The notes below the pieces were generated by a model. That model did no database searches, was not told the origin of the DNA, and saw nothing but the letters and a program-made list of their open reading frames with translations. The translations under genes and the position numbers were made by a program. Source: Ohtaekwangia sp. (lineage in GTDB: Bacteria > Bacteroidota > Bacteroidia > Cytophagales > Cyclobacteriaceae). Taken from it: a DNA stretch of 64,000 bases. Of the stretch, positions 26,464 to 35,664 are shown piece by piece. The first letter of the stretch is position 1. Each line of letters begins with the position of its first letter. The stretch is from assembly GCA_021155195.1 (NCBI GenBank), contig JAJNPV010000049.1, positions 372,001 through 436,000 of the forward strand, read 5' to 3'.

Positions 26464-28279
26464 TGGTTCCCCCAGCTCTGTTACGATCGCGCTTGCGATC
26501 GTTTTCATTTAAGTAAATTTTGCGAAGGCGAATTGACTTAGGGGTTACTTCCACGTATTCATCTGCTTGAATGTATTCCAAAGCTTCTTCTAACGTATGC
26601 TTAAGCGGAGGAGCAATTTTCATTTTCTCATCCGAACCTGAAGCACGCATGTTAGTAAGTTTCTTAGTCTTAGTTACGTTGATCACCAAATCGCCACCAC
26701 GACTATGTTCACCAATTACCTGGCCTTCATAAACCGGTTCTCCTGGATTAATGAAAAACTTACCCCGATCCTGCAAGTTGTGCAAGCTGTATGGTATGGC
26801 CTCACCTTGTTCCATCACAATCAAGGAACCGTTGATACGGCCCGGTATTTCTCCTTTGTAGGGTTGATACTCTTTAAAGCGGTGTGTTACTACGGCTTCA
26901 CCCGCTGTTACGTTCAATAAATAATTTCGCAAGCCCATAATCCCGCGTGACGGAATCATGAATTTCAAAATCATACGATCTGCTTTTGGTTCCATGTTTA
27001 CCATTTCACCTTTGCGCATCGAAACTGTTTCAATTGCTTTACCAGCATCCGTTTCCGGTAAGTCGATGGTTAGTTCTTCAATAGGCTCACTCTTCACCCC
27101 ATCAATCTCGCGGAAGATTACCTGCGGCTGACCAATCTGAAGTTCATATCCTTCTCTACGCATGGTTTCAATCAACACCGAAAGGTGAAGAACACCACGA
27201 CCAAACACCATAAAGCTATCAGCCGAATTAGTTTGGCCCAAGCGCAATGCTAAGTTCTTCTCAAGTTCTTTTTCAAGACGATCTTTAATGTGACGCGAGG
27301 TAACAAACTTTCCTTCCTTTGCATAGAAAGGTGAGTTGTTGATGGTAAAAAGCATACTCATAGTAGGCTCATCAATAGCAATTGACTTTAGCGCCTCAGG
27401 TTTTTCAATATCAGATACAGTATCGCCTATTTCAAAACCTTCTAACCCTACCAAAGCACAAATTTCTCCGGCTTTTACTTCTTCCACTTTCTTCTTTTCA
27501 AAACCTTCAAATACGTACACTTCTTTAATCCGGGTTTTGGAAATTTTTCCATCGCGCTTTACAAGTGCTATTTGCTGGCCTGCCTTTACTCCACCACGTT
27601 GTACACGACCAATGGCAATACGACCGATAAATGACGAATACTCCAATGAGGTAATAAGCATTTGAGTTGTTCCTTCATCCACTTTAGGGGCAGGAATGTG
27701 TTCGATGATTCCTTCCAGCAACGCGGTAATATCGGTGGTAGGTTTTTTCCAATCATCACTCATCCAACCTTGTTTTGCCGAACCATAAAATGTCGGGAAG
27801 TTAAGTTGATCCTCCGTTGCATCTAATGCAAACATTAAGTCAAACACTCCTTCATGCACTTCGTCCGGTGTACAGTTCTTCTTATCAACTTTGTTTACTA
27901 CAACAATCGGCTTCAATCCTAGCTGCAATGCCTTCTGCAACACAAAACGAGTTTGTGGCATAGGGCCTTCAAAGGCATCCACCAATAGTAAACAACCATC
28001 GGCCATGTTTAATACACGCTCTACCTCACCACCAAAGTCGCTGTGGCCGGGGGTATCAATTACATTGATCTTATAATCCTTATATCGTACGGAAACGTTT
28101 TTTGCCAAAATGGTAATACCCCGCTCGCGCTCAAGGTCATTGCTATCCATAATCAATTCGCCCGGATTTTCATGATCCTTAAAAAGATGGCCTGCATGTA
28201 ATAATTTATCAACCAGGGTAGTTTTGCCGTGGTCAACGTGGGCGATAATCGCGATGTTTCTGATCTTGTTTACTTCCAT
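26456..28279 (-). CDS. typA: GTP-binding translational regulator TypA/BipA
   Basis: 607 residues, normal for the family. The GTPase part has NIAIIAHVDHGKTTLVDKLL, ERERGITILAKN, DTPGHSDFGGEVERVL and NKVDKKN. The EF-G-like domains III and V follow, with the BipA-specific C-terminus MRASGSDEKMKIAPP. It binds ribosomes and assists assembly or translation under stress. The last bases overlap the start of a secreted TPR gene. Confidence 0.97.
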   Translation of the reverse strand: MEVNKIRNIAIIAHVDHGKTTLVDKLLHAGHLFKDHENPGELIMDSNDLERERGITILAKNVSVRYKDYKINVIDTPGHSDFGGEVERVLNMADGCLLLVDAFEGPMPQTRFVLQKALQLGLKPIVVVNKVDKKNCTPDEVHEGVFDLMFALDATEDQLNFPTFYGSAKQGWMSDDWKKPTTDITALLEGIIEHIPAPKVDEGTTQMLITSLEYSSFIGRIAIGRVQRGGVKAGQQIALVKRDGKISKTRIKEVYVFEGFEKKKVEEVKAGEICALVGLEGFEIGDTVSDIEKPEALKSIAIDEPTMSMLFTINNSPFYAKEGKFVTSRHIKDRLEKELEKNLALRLGQTNSADSFMVFGRGVLHLSVLIETMRREGYELQIGQPQVIFREIDGVKSEPIEELTIDLPETDAGKAIETVSMRKGEMVNMEPKADRMILKFMIPSRGIMGLRNYLLNVTAGEAVVTHRFKEYQPYKGEIPGRINGSLIVMEQGEAIPYSLHNLQDRGKFFINPGEPVYEGQVIGEHSRGGDLVINVTKTKKLTNMRASGSDEKMKIAPPLKHTLEEALEYIQADEYVEVTPKSIRLRKIYLNENDRKRDRNRAGGTNA

Positions 28280-28406
28280 AAATGTGGCTTTCCGCTGCTA
28301 TTTTCAAGTTTGAGGCCGCAAAGATAGGGTTAATTTATGGATTTAATGGTGTGCGCTTTTGATTTCATTGTTAAATCAACCATTCAAAATAACAAACCAT
28401 TGCAAG

Positions 28407-29108
28407 CTACTTTCCGGCTTCAGCTTTCTCAAAAAAAGTATGAAGTGCTTCCATAATGGCGTCTGGATCGGTGAAGTAATGAACGGCTGCATGCTGCTGA
28501 TTGAATTCGGCTATTAATTGATAGTAAGTGTTCTCTGTTACTTTATAGTCCTTCATCAAAATTGATTTCACATCAGGATCGGTAATCACCTGCCGGAATG
28601 TTTGAGTGCGGTTGTTTTCCTCCACTACCCGAAATAATTTCCGTTTCTCTCGCTCCAATTTCCAGAAATAATCAAATGGTGAGTAAAAAGCAGCCAAAGG
28701 GTCTAATTTTTTGGGAGCAACTTTAGAGCGATCCTCAATTTTATTTGGATACAATCGCTTGGCGCTGATGGTTATTTCACTTAGCAGTAAGGTGTTTTCG
28801 CGAAGCAAAATGAATAAGGCATCTTCCTCAAACAAAAGAGGCAACACAAATGAATGATAACCAATAGCAGAAAACATTAGCGTATCCGTAGCCTTTGCTG
28901 AAATCAAGAAACTGCCTGAAGAATTTGTGGTAGTGCCCCGTCCTTCATTCTTCACCAAAATATGTACATCTCTCAAGTTGGCCAACGAAGCGGAATCAAC
29001 AACAAGGCCCCTATAAATCTTTTGAGCAACTAAAGATTGGGAGACAAAGAGTAAAACAAGAAATGAAAGCCTGATCAACGCTTGGTATTTTGTATCTGAT
29101 GCAGGCAA
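28407..29108 (-). CDS. Carboxypeptidase-regulatory-like domain protein
   Basis: 233 residues. A signal peptide (about 8-29, ending SLVAQ) is followed by a CarboxypepD_reg-like beta domain: YRGLVVDSASLANLRDVHILVKNEGRGTTTN, SGSFLISAKATDTLMFSAIGYHS. This is the fold found at the start of SusC-like receptors, but the protein lacks any barrel. The last 110 residues are charged and helical (YFWKLEREKRKLFRVVEEN). Likely periplasmic; role unknown. It is 28 bases downstream of the methyltransferase gene on the same strand. Confidence 0.75.
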   Translation of the reverse strand: MPASDTKYQALIRLSFLVLLFVSQSLVAQKIYRGLVVDSASLANLRDVHILVKNEGRGTTTNSSGSFLISAKATDTLMFSAIGYHSFVLPLLFEEDALFILLRENTLLLSEITISAKRLYPNKIEDRSKVAPKKLDPLAAFYSPFDYFWKLEREKRKLFRVVEENNRTQTFRQVITDPDVKSILMKDYKVTENTYYQLIAEFNQQHAAVHYFTDPDAIMEALHTFFEKAEAGK

Positions 29109-29136
29109 AATGAAAAAAGTTGATAGGAATGAAATA

Positions 29137-30075
29137 TTAGCGACTAAACCTCAAAAAAGTACCCATCGGTAAATCGCGCCCGGTTTTCGATTTTAAGAAA
29201 AACTCTCCGCACTCAGGAGTTTTAACATCAAAATGAGTTTGCACCACATTTAAACCCACCAAATGCGATAAACCCACTGCATACATCGAAAGAATGAAAA
29301 AAGAATTGGTAGGTTCTAACAACTGACTTGCCAGCGAAATCAATTCATTGAGCTTTTCTTGCAGTGTCCACTTTTCACCTTCCGGCCCCCGACCGTACGG
29401 TGGTGGATCCATAATAATACCATTGTATTTATTACCACGCTTCACTTCACGCTTCACAAACTTGAGCGCATCTTCATACACCCATCGAATATCTTTCTGA
29501 TCGTTCAACTGCATGTTTTGATTAGCCCAATTTAATCCCGGTCGCGAAGCATCTACATGCGTTACATCAGCACCGGCTGCGCGAGCCACCACGCTTGCGG
29601 CCCCTGTGTAGGCAAACAGATTAAGCACTCTTGGGTTTTTAATCTTCCAATTTGAGGTCGTATCAAAGATAAAATTCCAGTTTGATCCTTGCTCCGGAAA
29701 AAGCCCCACGTGACCAAAACCAGTAGGCGCAAGGCGCAAGGTTATGTTGAGTGATTCGTATTGATAATTCACTTGCCAGCTATCAGGCATTGATTTTAGT
29801 TTTACCCAGCCACCTTTTATTTCATCACCAAACCGAAAGTTATCTTTTTGCTCGCGGGTAAAATGTGCGTGTGCTTGCTTCTTCCAATCCGATTCAGGTA
29901 GAACACGTTCCCAAATGGCTTGTGGCTCGGGCCGAATAAGAATCACTTTACCGAAACGCTCTAGTTTTTCAAAACCTCCGCTGTCGAGAAGTTCATAGTC
30001 GTGCCAGGAAGAAGGATAGTATAAATTCAAATTGGGTTTGTTAAGATTCAAAAATAAGAAATAACAGGTTCCCAT
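29137..30075 (-). CDS. Class I SAM-dependent methyltransferase (RlmI-like)
   Basis: 312 residues from the ATG at 30075 (MGTCYFLFLNLN), preferred because the frame further upstream runs over the divergent gene starting at 30110. It has a Rossmann methyltransferase core: VLNLFAYTGAASVVARAAGADVTHVDASRPGLNWANQN (motif I), IRWVYEDALKFVKRE, and the catalytic-type IIMDPPPYGRG, as in RlmI/RlmK rRNA cytosine methylases. The PUA domain of RlmI is not evident. Substrate is most likely rRNA, but this is inferred. Confidence 0.82.
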   Translation of the reverse strand: MGTCYFLFLNLNKPNLNLYYPSSWHDYELLDSGGFEKLERFGKVILIRPEPQAIWERVLPESDWKKQAHAHFTREQKDNFRFGDEIKGGWVKLKSMPDSWQVNYQYESLNITLRLAPTGFGHVGLFPEQGSNWNFIFDTTSNWKIKNPRVLNLFAYTGAASVVARAAGADVTHVDASRPGLNWANQNMQLNDQKDIRWVYEDALKFVKREVKRGNKYNGIIMDPPPYGRGPEGEKWTLQEKLNELISLASQLLEPTNSFFILSMYAVGLSHLVGLNVVQTHFDVKTPECGEFFLKSKTGRDLPMGTFLRFSR

Positions 30076-30109
30076 ACTTTGATCTTCAAATTTGAATCTT
30101 GACTTTTGA

Positions 30110-30916
30110 ATGGCTATGCATTTCCTGATCACCAGCACCCAAAATCCAAAAATCAAAAGTTTACTTGCGCTTGAAAAACCCCGCGAGAGAAGAAAGCAAC
30201 AACTCTTTGTAGTGGAGGGCGCCAAGGAAGTGCGCATGGCCATTGAAGCTGGCTATAAAATCGGAAACATCTTTTATTGTGATGAGATCATCAATCACAA
30301 AGAGTCTGCAAATCTTTTGCGTGAGGATCGACTCTTAGTGCCTGTCTCAAAGGAGGTGTTTGATAAAATTGCCATCCGCGAAAGCACAGGGGGCATTTTG
30401 GCTGTGGCCGAACAAAAAACCCATCGCTTGCAGGATATCAAACTAAGTAATAATCCTCTCATTCTAATTTTAGAAGCTGTTGAAAAGCCCGGAAACCTCG
30501 GTGCTATTCTACGCACTGCCGATGCTTCTGGAGTAGATGCCGTGATCATTTGCGATCCGCAAACCGATTTTTATAATCCTAATGTAATCCGCGCCAGCGT
30601 GGGCTGTGTGTTCACCAAACAAATTGCTTCTGCCACCTCAATTGAAACTATTGAATGGTTGAATAACAATAAGATCAAAATTTTCTGCACCTATTTAAAG
30701 GCATCCGTATCCTATCACAAAGTTGACTTCAAGCAACCAGCCGCTATAGTGATGGGAACTGAAGCCACAGGCTTGTCCGAACTGTGGGTTAAAAATGCTT
30801 CAGCCAACATCATTATCCCCATGCAGGGCGTAATTGACTCGATGAATGTATCGAATGCTGCAGCCGTAGTGGTTTTTGAAGCCATGCGCCAGCGCGAATT
30901 TAAAAAGCTGGCTTAA
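30110..30916 (+). CDS. TrmH/SpoU-family RNA 2'-O-methyltransferase
   Basis: 268 residues. An N-terminal RNA-binding part (ITSTQNPKIKSLLALEKPRERRKQQLFVVEGAKEV) precedes the SPOUT domain with the knot motifs LEAVEKPGNLGAILRTADASGVDAV, IVMGTEATGLSELW and IPMQGVIDSMNVSNAAAVVVFEAMRQ. It methylates ribose in rRNA or tRNA. A start at 30116 (MHFLIT) is equally possible. It is divergent from the other methyltransferase with only about 34 bases between starts. Confidence 0.93.
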   Translation: MAMHFLITSTQNPKIKSLLALEKPRERRKQQLFVVEGAKEVRMAIEAGYKIGNIFYCDEIINHKESANLLREDRLLVPVSKEVFDKIAIRESTGGILAVAEQKTHRLQDIKLSNNPLILILEAVEKPGNLGAILRTADASGVDAVIICDPQTDFYNPNVIRASVGCVFTKQIASATSIETIEWLNNNKIKIFCTYLKASVSYHKVDFKQPAAIVMGTEATGLSELWVKNASANIIIPMQGVIDSMNVSNAAAVVVFEAMRQREFKKLA

Positions 30917-31031
30917 ACCAACAGCAGGTTCTTACAACTCAATACACCGATCGGGCGGTTCATTTCATTCCCGTTGCCTACATGGCATCCTAACGGCATC
31001 TTTACCGTTATTCTCAGTAAAATAAAAGATT

Positions 31032-32450
31032 ATGAAGTTCTTCAAGCTACTTGCGTTCGTTCTGTTTAGCGTTTCAGCCTTTTCGCAATCGGCCTCTACG
31101 CATGTATATTCTTCCGGTAAAGATTCAAAGGTAACCTATAAAAACTCAGATGGGTTTAACAGTTTCAATATTGAAATCAGGGGAACGATTGAAGTAACTG
31201 ACGATGACAAGGATATCAAAAGCATTAGCTCGGATGGCTATCTGGAGATCACTAAAACTTCCTTTGGTAGCAGGCGCACTATAAAAATAACCGCTGAAGA
31301 TAAAGTAGTAAAGCGCGAATACTTTGAAGGACGCACGGCTGTAAACTATGAACCGGAAGGACGCAAGTGGCTTGCTGAAATTTTACCGGAAGTTGTTCGT
31401 ACAACAACCATTGCTGCCGAAAGCAGAGTAAACCGATTCTACGCCAAAGGTGGAACGCAAGGTGTACTCAGCGAGATTGATCAGATGAAAAGCGATTATA
31501 TCAAATCTCATTATGCCAATCTGCTGATGAAAAAACCGGTTCAGGAAAAAGATTATTCCCTGATAATCTCCAAAGTTTCGGAAAGAATGAGCTCCGATCA
31601 TTATTTAAGTCAGTTTTTAGAGAACAACCTTTCCAAATTCTTACAAAACAAGGAAGCTACTCAGGCACTTTTCACTGCCACCAACCGATTAGGTTCCGAT
31701 CATTATAAAACCCAGGTGATCAAAGAGGCGCTTCGCGACCAATCCGCCACTATTGAAAATGTTAAAATCATTCTGGCTTCGTCATCACGCATGGGATCCG
31801 ATCATTACAAGACTGAGGTGTTAACATCTTTAATGCGACAATCTAATCTCACCGACCCTATTATGACTGAAATTATAAGCTCATCCAAATCAATTAATTC
31901 CGATCATTACCGTACTGAGATACTAACCAAAGCATTGGATCGAAAACTTTCGCCCGAATCGTATCAACAAGCTGTTGAGGCTGTAAAGGAAATTAACTCC
32001 GATCATTACATCACGCAGGTCATTAAAGAAATGCTCCGCAATCCAATTGATGAACAATCGCTAACCAACTTACTATCCGTTACCTCTTCTATTGAATCGG
32101 ATCATTATCGCACAGAAGTTTTAACATCCCTTTTGAAAAAACAAGACCTAAAAGAAGAACAATTTAAAAAACTGGTTGAGTATTGCGACTCCATGGGAAG
32201 TGATCACTATAAATCGCAAACCTTGAGAACAGCTATGGGAACATCCAACATGACAGATGGAAAAATGATTGCCATTATAAAAGCTGCTTCTGATATCCAC
32301 TCCGACCACTATATGACTGAAGTACTAACTCAAGCGGCACCGTATGTAAGATCGGGAAGCAATGAAGTTAAAGATGCGTATCGTTCAGCGGCTCGCAAAA
32401 TTAATTCTGAAACCTACTACGGCCGCGCCATGCGAGCTATGGATAACTAA
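31032..32450 (+). CDS. Secreted SDHY-repeat protein, candidate sensor
   Basis: 472 residues, signal peptide ending SAFSQ-SA. Residues about 20-100 are beta-rich (VTYKNSDGFNSFNIEIRG, ISSDGYLEITKTSFGSRRTIKI), like DUF4097-type adhesin regions. From about 150 there are tandem units of about 35-37 residues with the core SDHYxTxVLxxxL: eight exact SDHY copies plus degenerate first (SDYI) and last (SETY) units. Similar repeats occur in the periplasmic parts of some Bacteroidota M56-type proteins. It is followed 62 bases later by a LytS/pseudokinase/LytTR operon on the same strand, suggesting a functional link that remains untested. Function unknown. Confidence 0.72.
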   Translation: MKFFKLLAFVLFSVSAFSQSASTHVYSSGKDSKVTYKNSDGFNSFNIEIRGTIEVTDDDKDIKSISSDGYLEITKTSFGSRRTIKITAEDKVVKREYFEGRTAVNYEPEGRKWLAEILPEVVRTTTIAAESRVNRFYAKGGTQGVLSEIDQMKSDYIKSHYANLLMKKPVQEKDYSLIISKVSERMSSDHYLSQFLENNLSKFLQNKEATQALFTATNRLGSDHYKTQVIKEALRDQSATIENVKIILASSSRMGSDHYKTEVLTSLMRQSNLTDPIMTEIISSSKSINSDHYRTEILTKALDRKLSPESYQQAVEAVKEINSDHYITQVIKEMLRNPIDEQSLTNLLSVTSSIESDHYRTEVLTSLLKKQDLKEEQFKKLVEYCDSMGSDHYKSQTLRTAMGTSNMTDGKMIAIIKAASDIHSDHYMTEVLTQAAPYVRSGSNEVKDAYRSAARKINSETYYGRAMRAMDN

Positions 32451-32512
32451 TTCAAACCGAGAAATTCCATCGTACCTGAAACTTTCAAAAATTTGAGTAG
32501 TTTAAAGGTATA

Positions 32513-33580
32513 ATGGCTTACCCTCGTAGCATATTTCAAAACCGCTTCATGAAAAAGTTTGGATTGCTTGCCATCATCTGCACAAGCCTTGGGGTATTAT
32601 TTTTCATTTACATTTTCTACAGCAACCATGGCAGGTTTCCCTCGCTTAAATTAGAAGCGTACGAATACATAATCTGCATAGTCATTACCAACCTGGCAGG
32701 ATTTCTGGCCTGGCAAACCGATAAATTGTTGGATCGGTGGGTTCATTGGCGCACTCATTTTTTAGCACGCTTCCTTTCGGGATTTTTGATAAATGGAATC
32801 GTGGTTCTTGCTTTCGCGATAACGGCTAATTTGTTGCTGTTGGAGGCCCGCGCAGAAGACGTAACCAAATTGGGCATCCTACTCGCAATCTCGCTATTTA
32901 TTTATGAGATCTTTTACGGATTACTATACTCCTATCAGTTCTATGCAAAAACTCAGGTTGAACACATGCGGCTTGATCGCCTGCAGCTCGAACTTCAATT
33001 TGAGTCGCTGAAAGCTCAAATCAGTCCGCATTATTTATTCAATTGTCTCAATACAGTTTCTTCCTTGTTGTTTAAGGATACCTTTATGGCCGAACAATTT
33101 ATCAGGCGAATGGCTGACACGTTTCGGTATGTGATCGATAACCAAAAACAAAAACTTGTTACCGTGCGTGAGGAGATTGAGTTCGTGAAAGCGTATTACT
33201 ACTTACTTCAGGTTCGGTACGAACAACATCTCTCGCTTGAATTTAATCTGCCAAAGAGTTTATACGATACTTTCATCCCTCCCATGACGTTGCAATTGCT
33301 GGTTGAAAATGCGGTGAAGCACAATAAAATTTCTAAAGACAATCCGCTGCTGATTTACATTTCAGCACAAGACAATACCCGCATAATTGTAGCAAACTCA
33401 AAAACTGTTGCTGAGAAACGGGAAAGCTTTCAGATTGGACTAACCACCATTACCAGCCGCTACCAATTCTTTACAGAAGAAAAAATTATAATAAAAGACG
33501 AAGCCCGGTTTACCGTGATATTGCCCGTTCTAAAGCAAAATGTTAAACAAGAAATGCAACCAGCTTTGCAATTTTCATGA
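32513..33580 (+). CDS. LytS-type histidine kinase
   Basis: 355 residues. Four hydrophobic segments occupy about 15-145, then a short coiled linker. The His_kinase domain has its phosphoacceptor H173 in AQISPHYLFNCLNTVSSL and an N box in LLVENAVKHNK. No extracytoplasmic sensor domain is visible, so input is through the membrane part. It overlaps the following pseudokinase gene by 4 nt (ATGA) and leads a three-gene signalling operon ending in a LytTR regulator. Confidence 0.9.
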   Translation: MAYPRSIFQNRFMKKFGLLAIICTSLGVLFFIYIFYSNHGRFPSLKLEAYEYIICIVITNLAGFLAWQTDKLLDRWVHWRTHFLARFLSGFLINGIVVLAFAITANLLLLEARAEDVTKLGILLAISLFIYEIFYGLLYSYQFYAKTQVEHMRLDRLQLELQFESLKAQISPHYLFNCLNTVSSLLFKDTFMAEQFIRRMADTFRYVIDNQKQKLVTVREEIEFVKAYYYLLQVRYEQHLSLEFNLPKSLYDTFIPPMTLQLLVENAVKHNKISKDNPLLIYISAQDNTRIIVANSKTVAEKRESFQIGLTTITSRYQFFTEEKIIIKDEARFTVILPVLKQNVKQEMQPALQFS

Positions 33581-34629
33581 ATCGATTATTTATTCATCAG
33601 GCGCTATTTCGCATTCTATCTGCACCCGTACTGGGGCTAATGGTGTACCTGCTCATTCTGCTGATCAATAATACGTTTACTGAAATCAAAGACATTTTTA
33701 GCAGCAACGAGGTGTATGTGTGCATTGCTTTGGCTTATATTTCTTTGGAGTCCATGCGTTTTATGATTGCACTCTTAGAAAAAAGATTTGCCCAACAAAC
33801 ATTACAACGTAGAATTCTTTCGCAGATTTTTATCACACTCATAACTTCGTTAGTGCTGTTGGGAGTAGCTATAAGCGCTTATTATAAATGGATTATTGGG
33901 TTTGATATCAGCCCGAGCGAGCTAAGCCTGTTTCTTTCTATCTATGGCGTGATTGGTCTTCTTTATAATATTCTATTTTTCAGTAATTTTTATTTGAATC
34001 GCGAAAACACATTGTTGATACAACAAGAGAAAAAGTTGCGCGAAAAATTAGATGCCGATTTTACATCGTTCAAAAATGAAATAAATCCAGACTTGCTTTA
34101 TGAAAGCTTAGAGAATCTGATCCTAACCTTGCAGCATAATGTTGATCAGGCCGAAGAACAAATTGATTACCTCGCTGGCATTTACCGATATAGCCTTATC
34201 AACCGCCACAAGGAATTGATCACCTTTGAAGAAGAAATGAGTGCAGCCGAACAATTGGTAAAGCTCTTGAACTACAAGTTTCAAAATCATTTAAACTTGC
34301 TGAGTTCGATTAAAACCAAAAACATTCACCTGATTCCCGGTTCATTACTGGTGACCATTGATGCCATCGTTCGCAATACGCTTATCTCCAAACAATCACC
34401 GCTCGTAATTCGGATATATTTAGAAGAAGGTGGTGAGTATTTGGTATTACAACATTCTATCAATGACAAGTTGCTGTTGCATAAGGATAGTTTGAGCGCT
34501 TATGCGCGATTGCAACGCTCGTATTCCTTCTTTAGTGAAAATCCATTTGTGCAAGTGAAAGCGGGCAAAGAAAATTATATTAAATTTCCGCTTATGCAAA
34601 TTGCTGACGAAACCCAAGCACACGCATGA
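33577..34629 (+). CDS. LytS-like pseudokinase
   Basis: 350 residues with the same architecture as the preceding kinase: four membrane segments in the first about 145 residues, a coiled linker, and a His_kinase-like domain. The phosphoacceptor position has aspartate (D172 in NEINPDLLYESLENL, where the partner has QISPHYLFNCLN), and the following N is replaced by E. The N box is also degraded (VTIDAIVRNTLISK in place of LLVENAVKHNK), so neither phosphorylation nor ATP binding is expected. It overlaps both neighbours by 4 nt. A regulatory role as heterodimer partner is inferred. Confidence 0.82.
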   Translation: MNRLFIHQALFRILSAPVLGLMVYLLILLINNTFTEIKDIFSSNEVYVCIALAYISLESMRFMIALLEKRFAQQTLQRRILSQIFITLITSLVLLGVAISAYYKWIIGFDISPSELSLFLSIYGVIGLLYNILFFSNFYLNRENTLLIQQEKKLREKLDADFTSFKNEINPDLLYESLENLILTLQHNVDQAEEQIDYLAGIYRYSLINRHKELITFEEEMSAAEQLVKLLNYKFQNHLNLLSSIKTKNIHLIPGSLLVTIDAIVRNTLISKQSPLVIRIYLEEGGEYLVLQHSINDKLLLHKDSLSAYARLQRSYSFFSENPFVQVKAGKENYIKFPLMQIADETQAHA

Positions 34630-35411
34630 GTTTAGCCTTGAATGTATTAATTGTAGAAGATGAAACTCCGGCCAGTGAAAAACTGGAACGCTACCTCACC
34701 CGCTACAGTGCCGACATTTCCATCAAAGGCATTGTTGAGTCAGTTGAAGATGCTGTGAACTGGTTAGAAGCCAATCAATCCATTATCGATTTAATCTTTA
34801 TGGATATTCAATTGAAGGATGGGGTGAGCTTCGACATTTTTAAAGAAGTGACGGTGCAAAAGCCGGTTATCTTTATTACCGCCTACAATGAGTTTGCTCT
34901 CGAAGCTTTTAAAATGAATGGCATCGATTATCTGCTCAAGCCTATCACGTTTACCGATTTATCCAACAGCCTAAAAAAAGTAGAAGAATTAGGAAATCAA
35001 TTACGTTGGAGTGACGATCGCAATGAGGCGATTACTAAAACATTTGATACGGCTCAAAGCAAGTCGTACAAGAACCGCTTTATGGTTAAGCTGGGTGATC
35101 ATATAAAATCTATTACTTCAGATCAGATCAGTATTCTCTTTGCCGATGGCCGCGATGTGTACCTGATTACCAATCAACTTAGGAAGTTCATTATCGATTA
35201 TACCTTAGAAAGCCTGAGCGAAATCCTGGATCCAAAATTATTTTATCGAGTAAACCGCAGTTATATTGTTCACATCAGCGCCATTCAGGATGTAGTTGTG
35301 TATTCCAACAGCCGGTTAAAAATTACTCCCCATATAAAATGGGAACCCGAAATCATTGTAAGCCGCGAAAAGGTAAGCGAGTTTAAGGAGTGGTTTGATG
35401 GAGCGCATTAA
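34626..35411 (+). CDS. LytTR-family response regulator
   Basis: 261 residues. The receiver domain has VLIVEDETPASEKLERYL, phosphoacceptor D60 in IFMDIQLKDG, and ITAYNEFALEAF. The C-terminal LytTR DNA-binding domain runs from about 150 (FMVKLGDHIKSI, LADGRDVYLITNQLRKFIIDYTLESL, FYRVNRSYIVHISAI). It overlaps the pseudokinase by 4 nt. Just past its stop a degraded copy of its own 3' end begins at 35526. Confidence 0.94.
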   Translation: MSLALNVLIVEDETPASEKLERYLTRYSADISIKGIVESVEDAVNWLEANQSIIDLIFMDIQLKDGVSFDIFKEVTVQKPVIFITAYNEFALEAFKMNGIDYLLKPITFTDLSNSLKKVEELGNQLRWSDDRNEAITKTFDTAQSKSYKNRFMVKLGDHIKSITSDQISILFADGRDVYLITNQLRKFIIDYTLESLSEILDPKLFYRVNRSYIVHISAIQDVVVYSNSRLKITPHIKWEPEIIVSREKVSEFKEWFDGAH

Positions 35412-35495
35412 GTTCTCATCCTTTTACCAATATGTCGTCCCTAATGGTACTTGTAATAAGACCAAACTCATCAATCCCTTTAGAGATGAGATATA
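35343..35495 (+). repeat. Tandem duplication copy 1: 3' end of LytTR gene plus palindrome
   Basis: Covers the last codons of the regulator and the adjacent AAACTCATCAATCCC-TTTA-GAGATGAG palindrome. A diverged second copy follows at 35526-35664 with an offset of 168-183 bases. Shared blocks include GAACCCGAAATCATTGTAA, CGAAAAGG, GCATTA(a)GTTCTCA and the palindrome. Confidence 0.75.
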
Positions 35496-35513
35496 GCTGG
35501 TCAGGCGACCAGC
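35496..35513 (+). repeat. Palindrome GCTGGTC-AGGC-GACCAGC
   Basis: A perfect 7-bp stem with loop AGGC, in the repeat-rich region between the two duplication copies. The same 18 bases occur in reverse complement within 36680-36703, 1.2 kb away. Confidence 0.8.
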
Positions 35514-35525
35514 AAGGACAGGGAG

Positions 35526-35664
35526 GAACCCGAAATCATTGTAAACTTCGAAAAGGCGAGCGGTTAGGCTGCCAACAAGAACGAGGTGCATTAGTTCTCA
35601 GACATTTTGATTTTGTTCCTCTTCTGGGCTCAAACTCATCAATCCCTTTAGGGATGAGATATTA
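35526..35664 (+). repeat. Tandem duplication copy 2 (degraded)
   Basis: Begins with the regulator's tail codons (EPEIIV, then NFEKASG and a stop), so unlike the RAYT case the coding changes are amino-acid altering. It continues through GCATTAGTTCTCA to a second AAACTCATCAATCCC-TTTA-GGGATGAG palindrome at 35632-35660. Confidence 0.72.

Noticed and set aside
31560..32345. Nucleotide-level repeats TCCGATCATTAC as a CRISPR or tandem DNA repeat
   Set aside because: The repeats follow the codon frame of the SDHY protein and vary at synonymous positions, so they reflect protein repeats.
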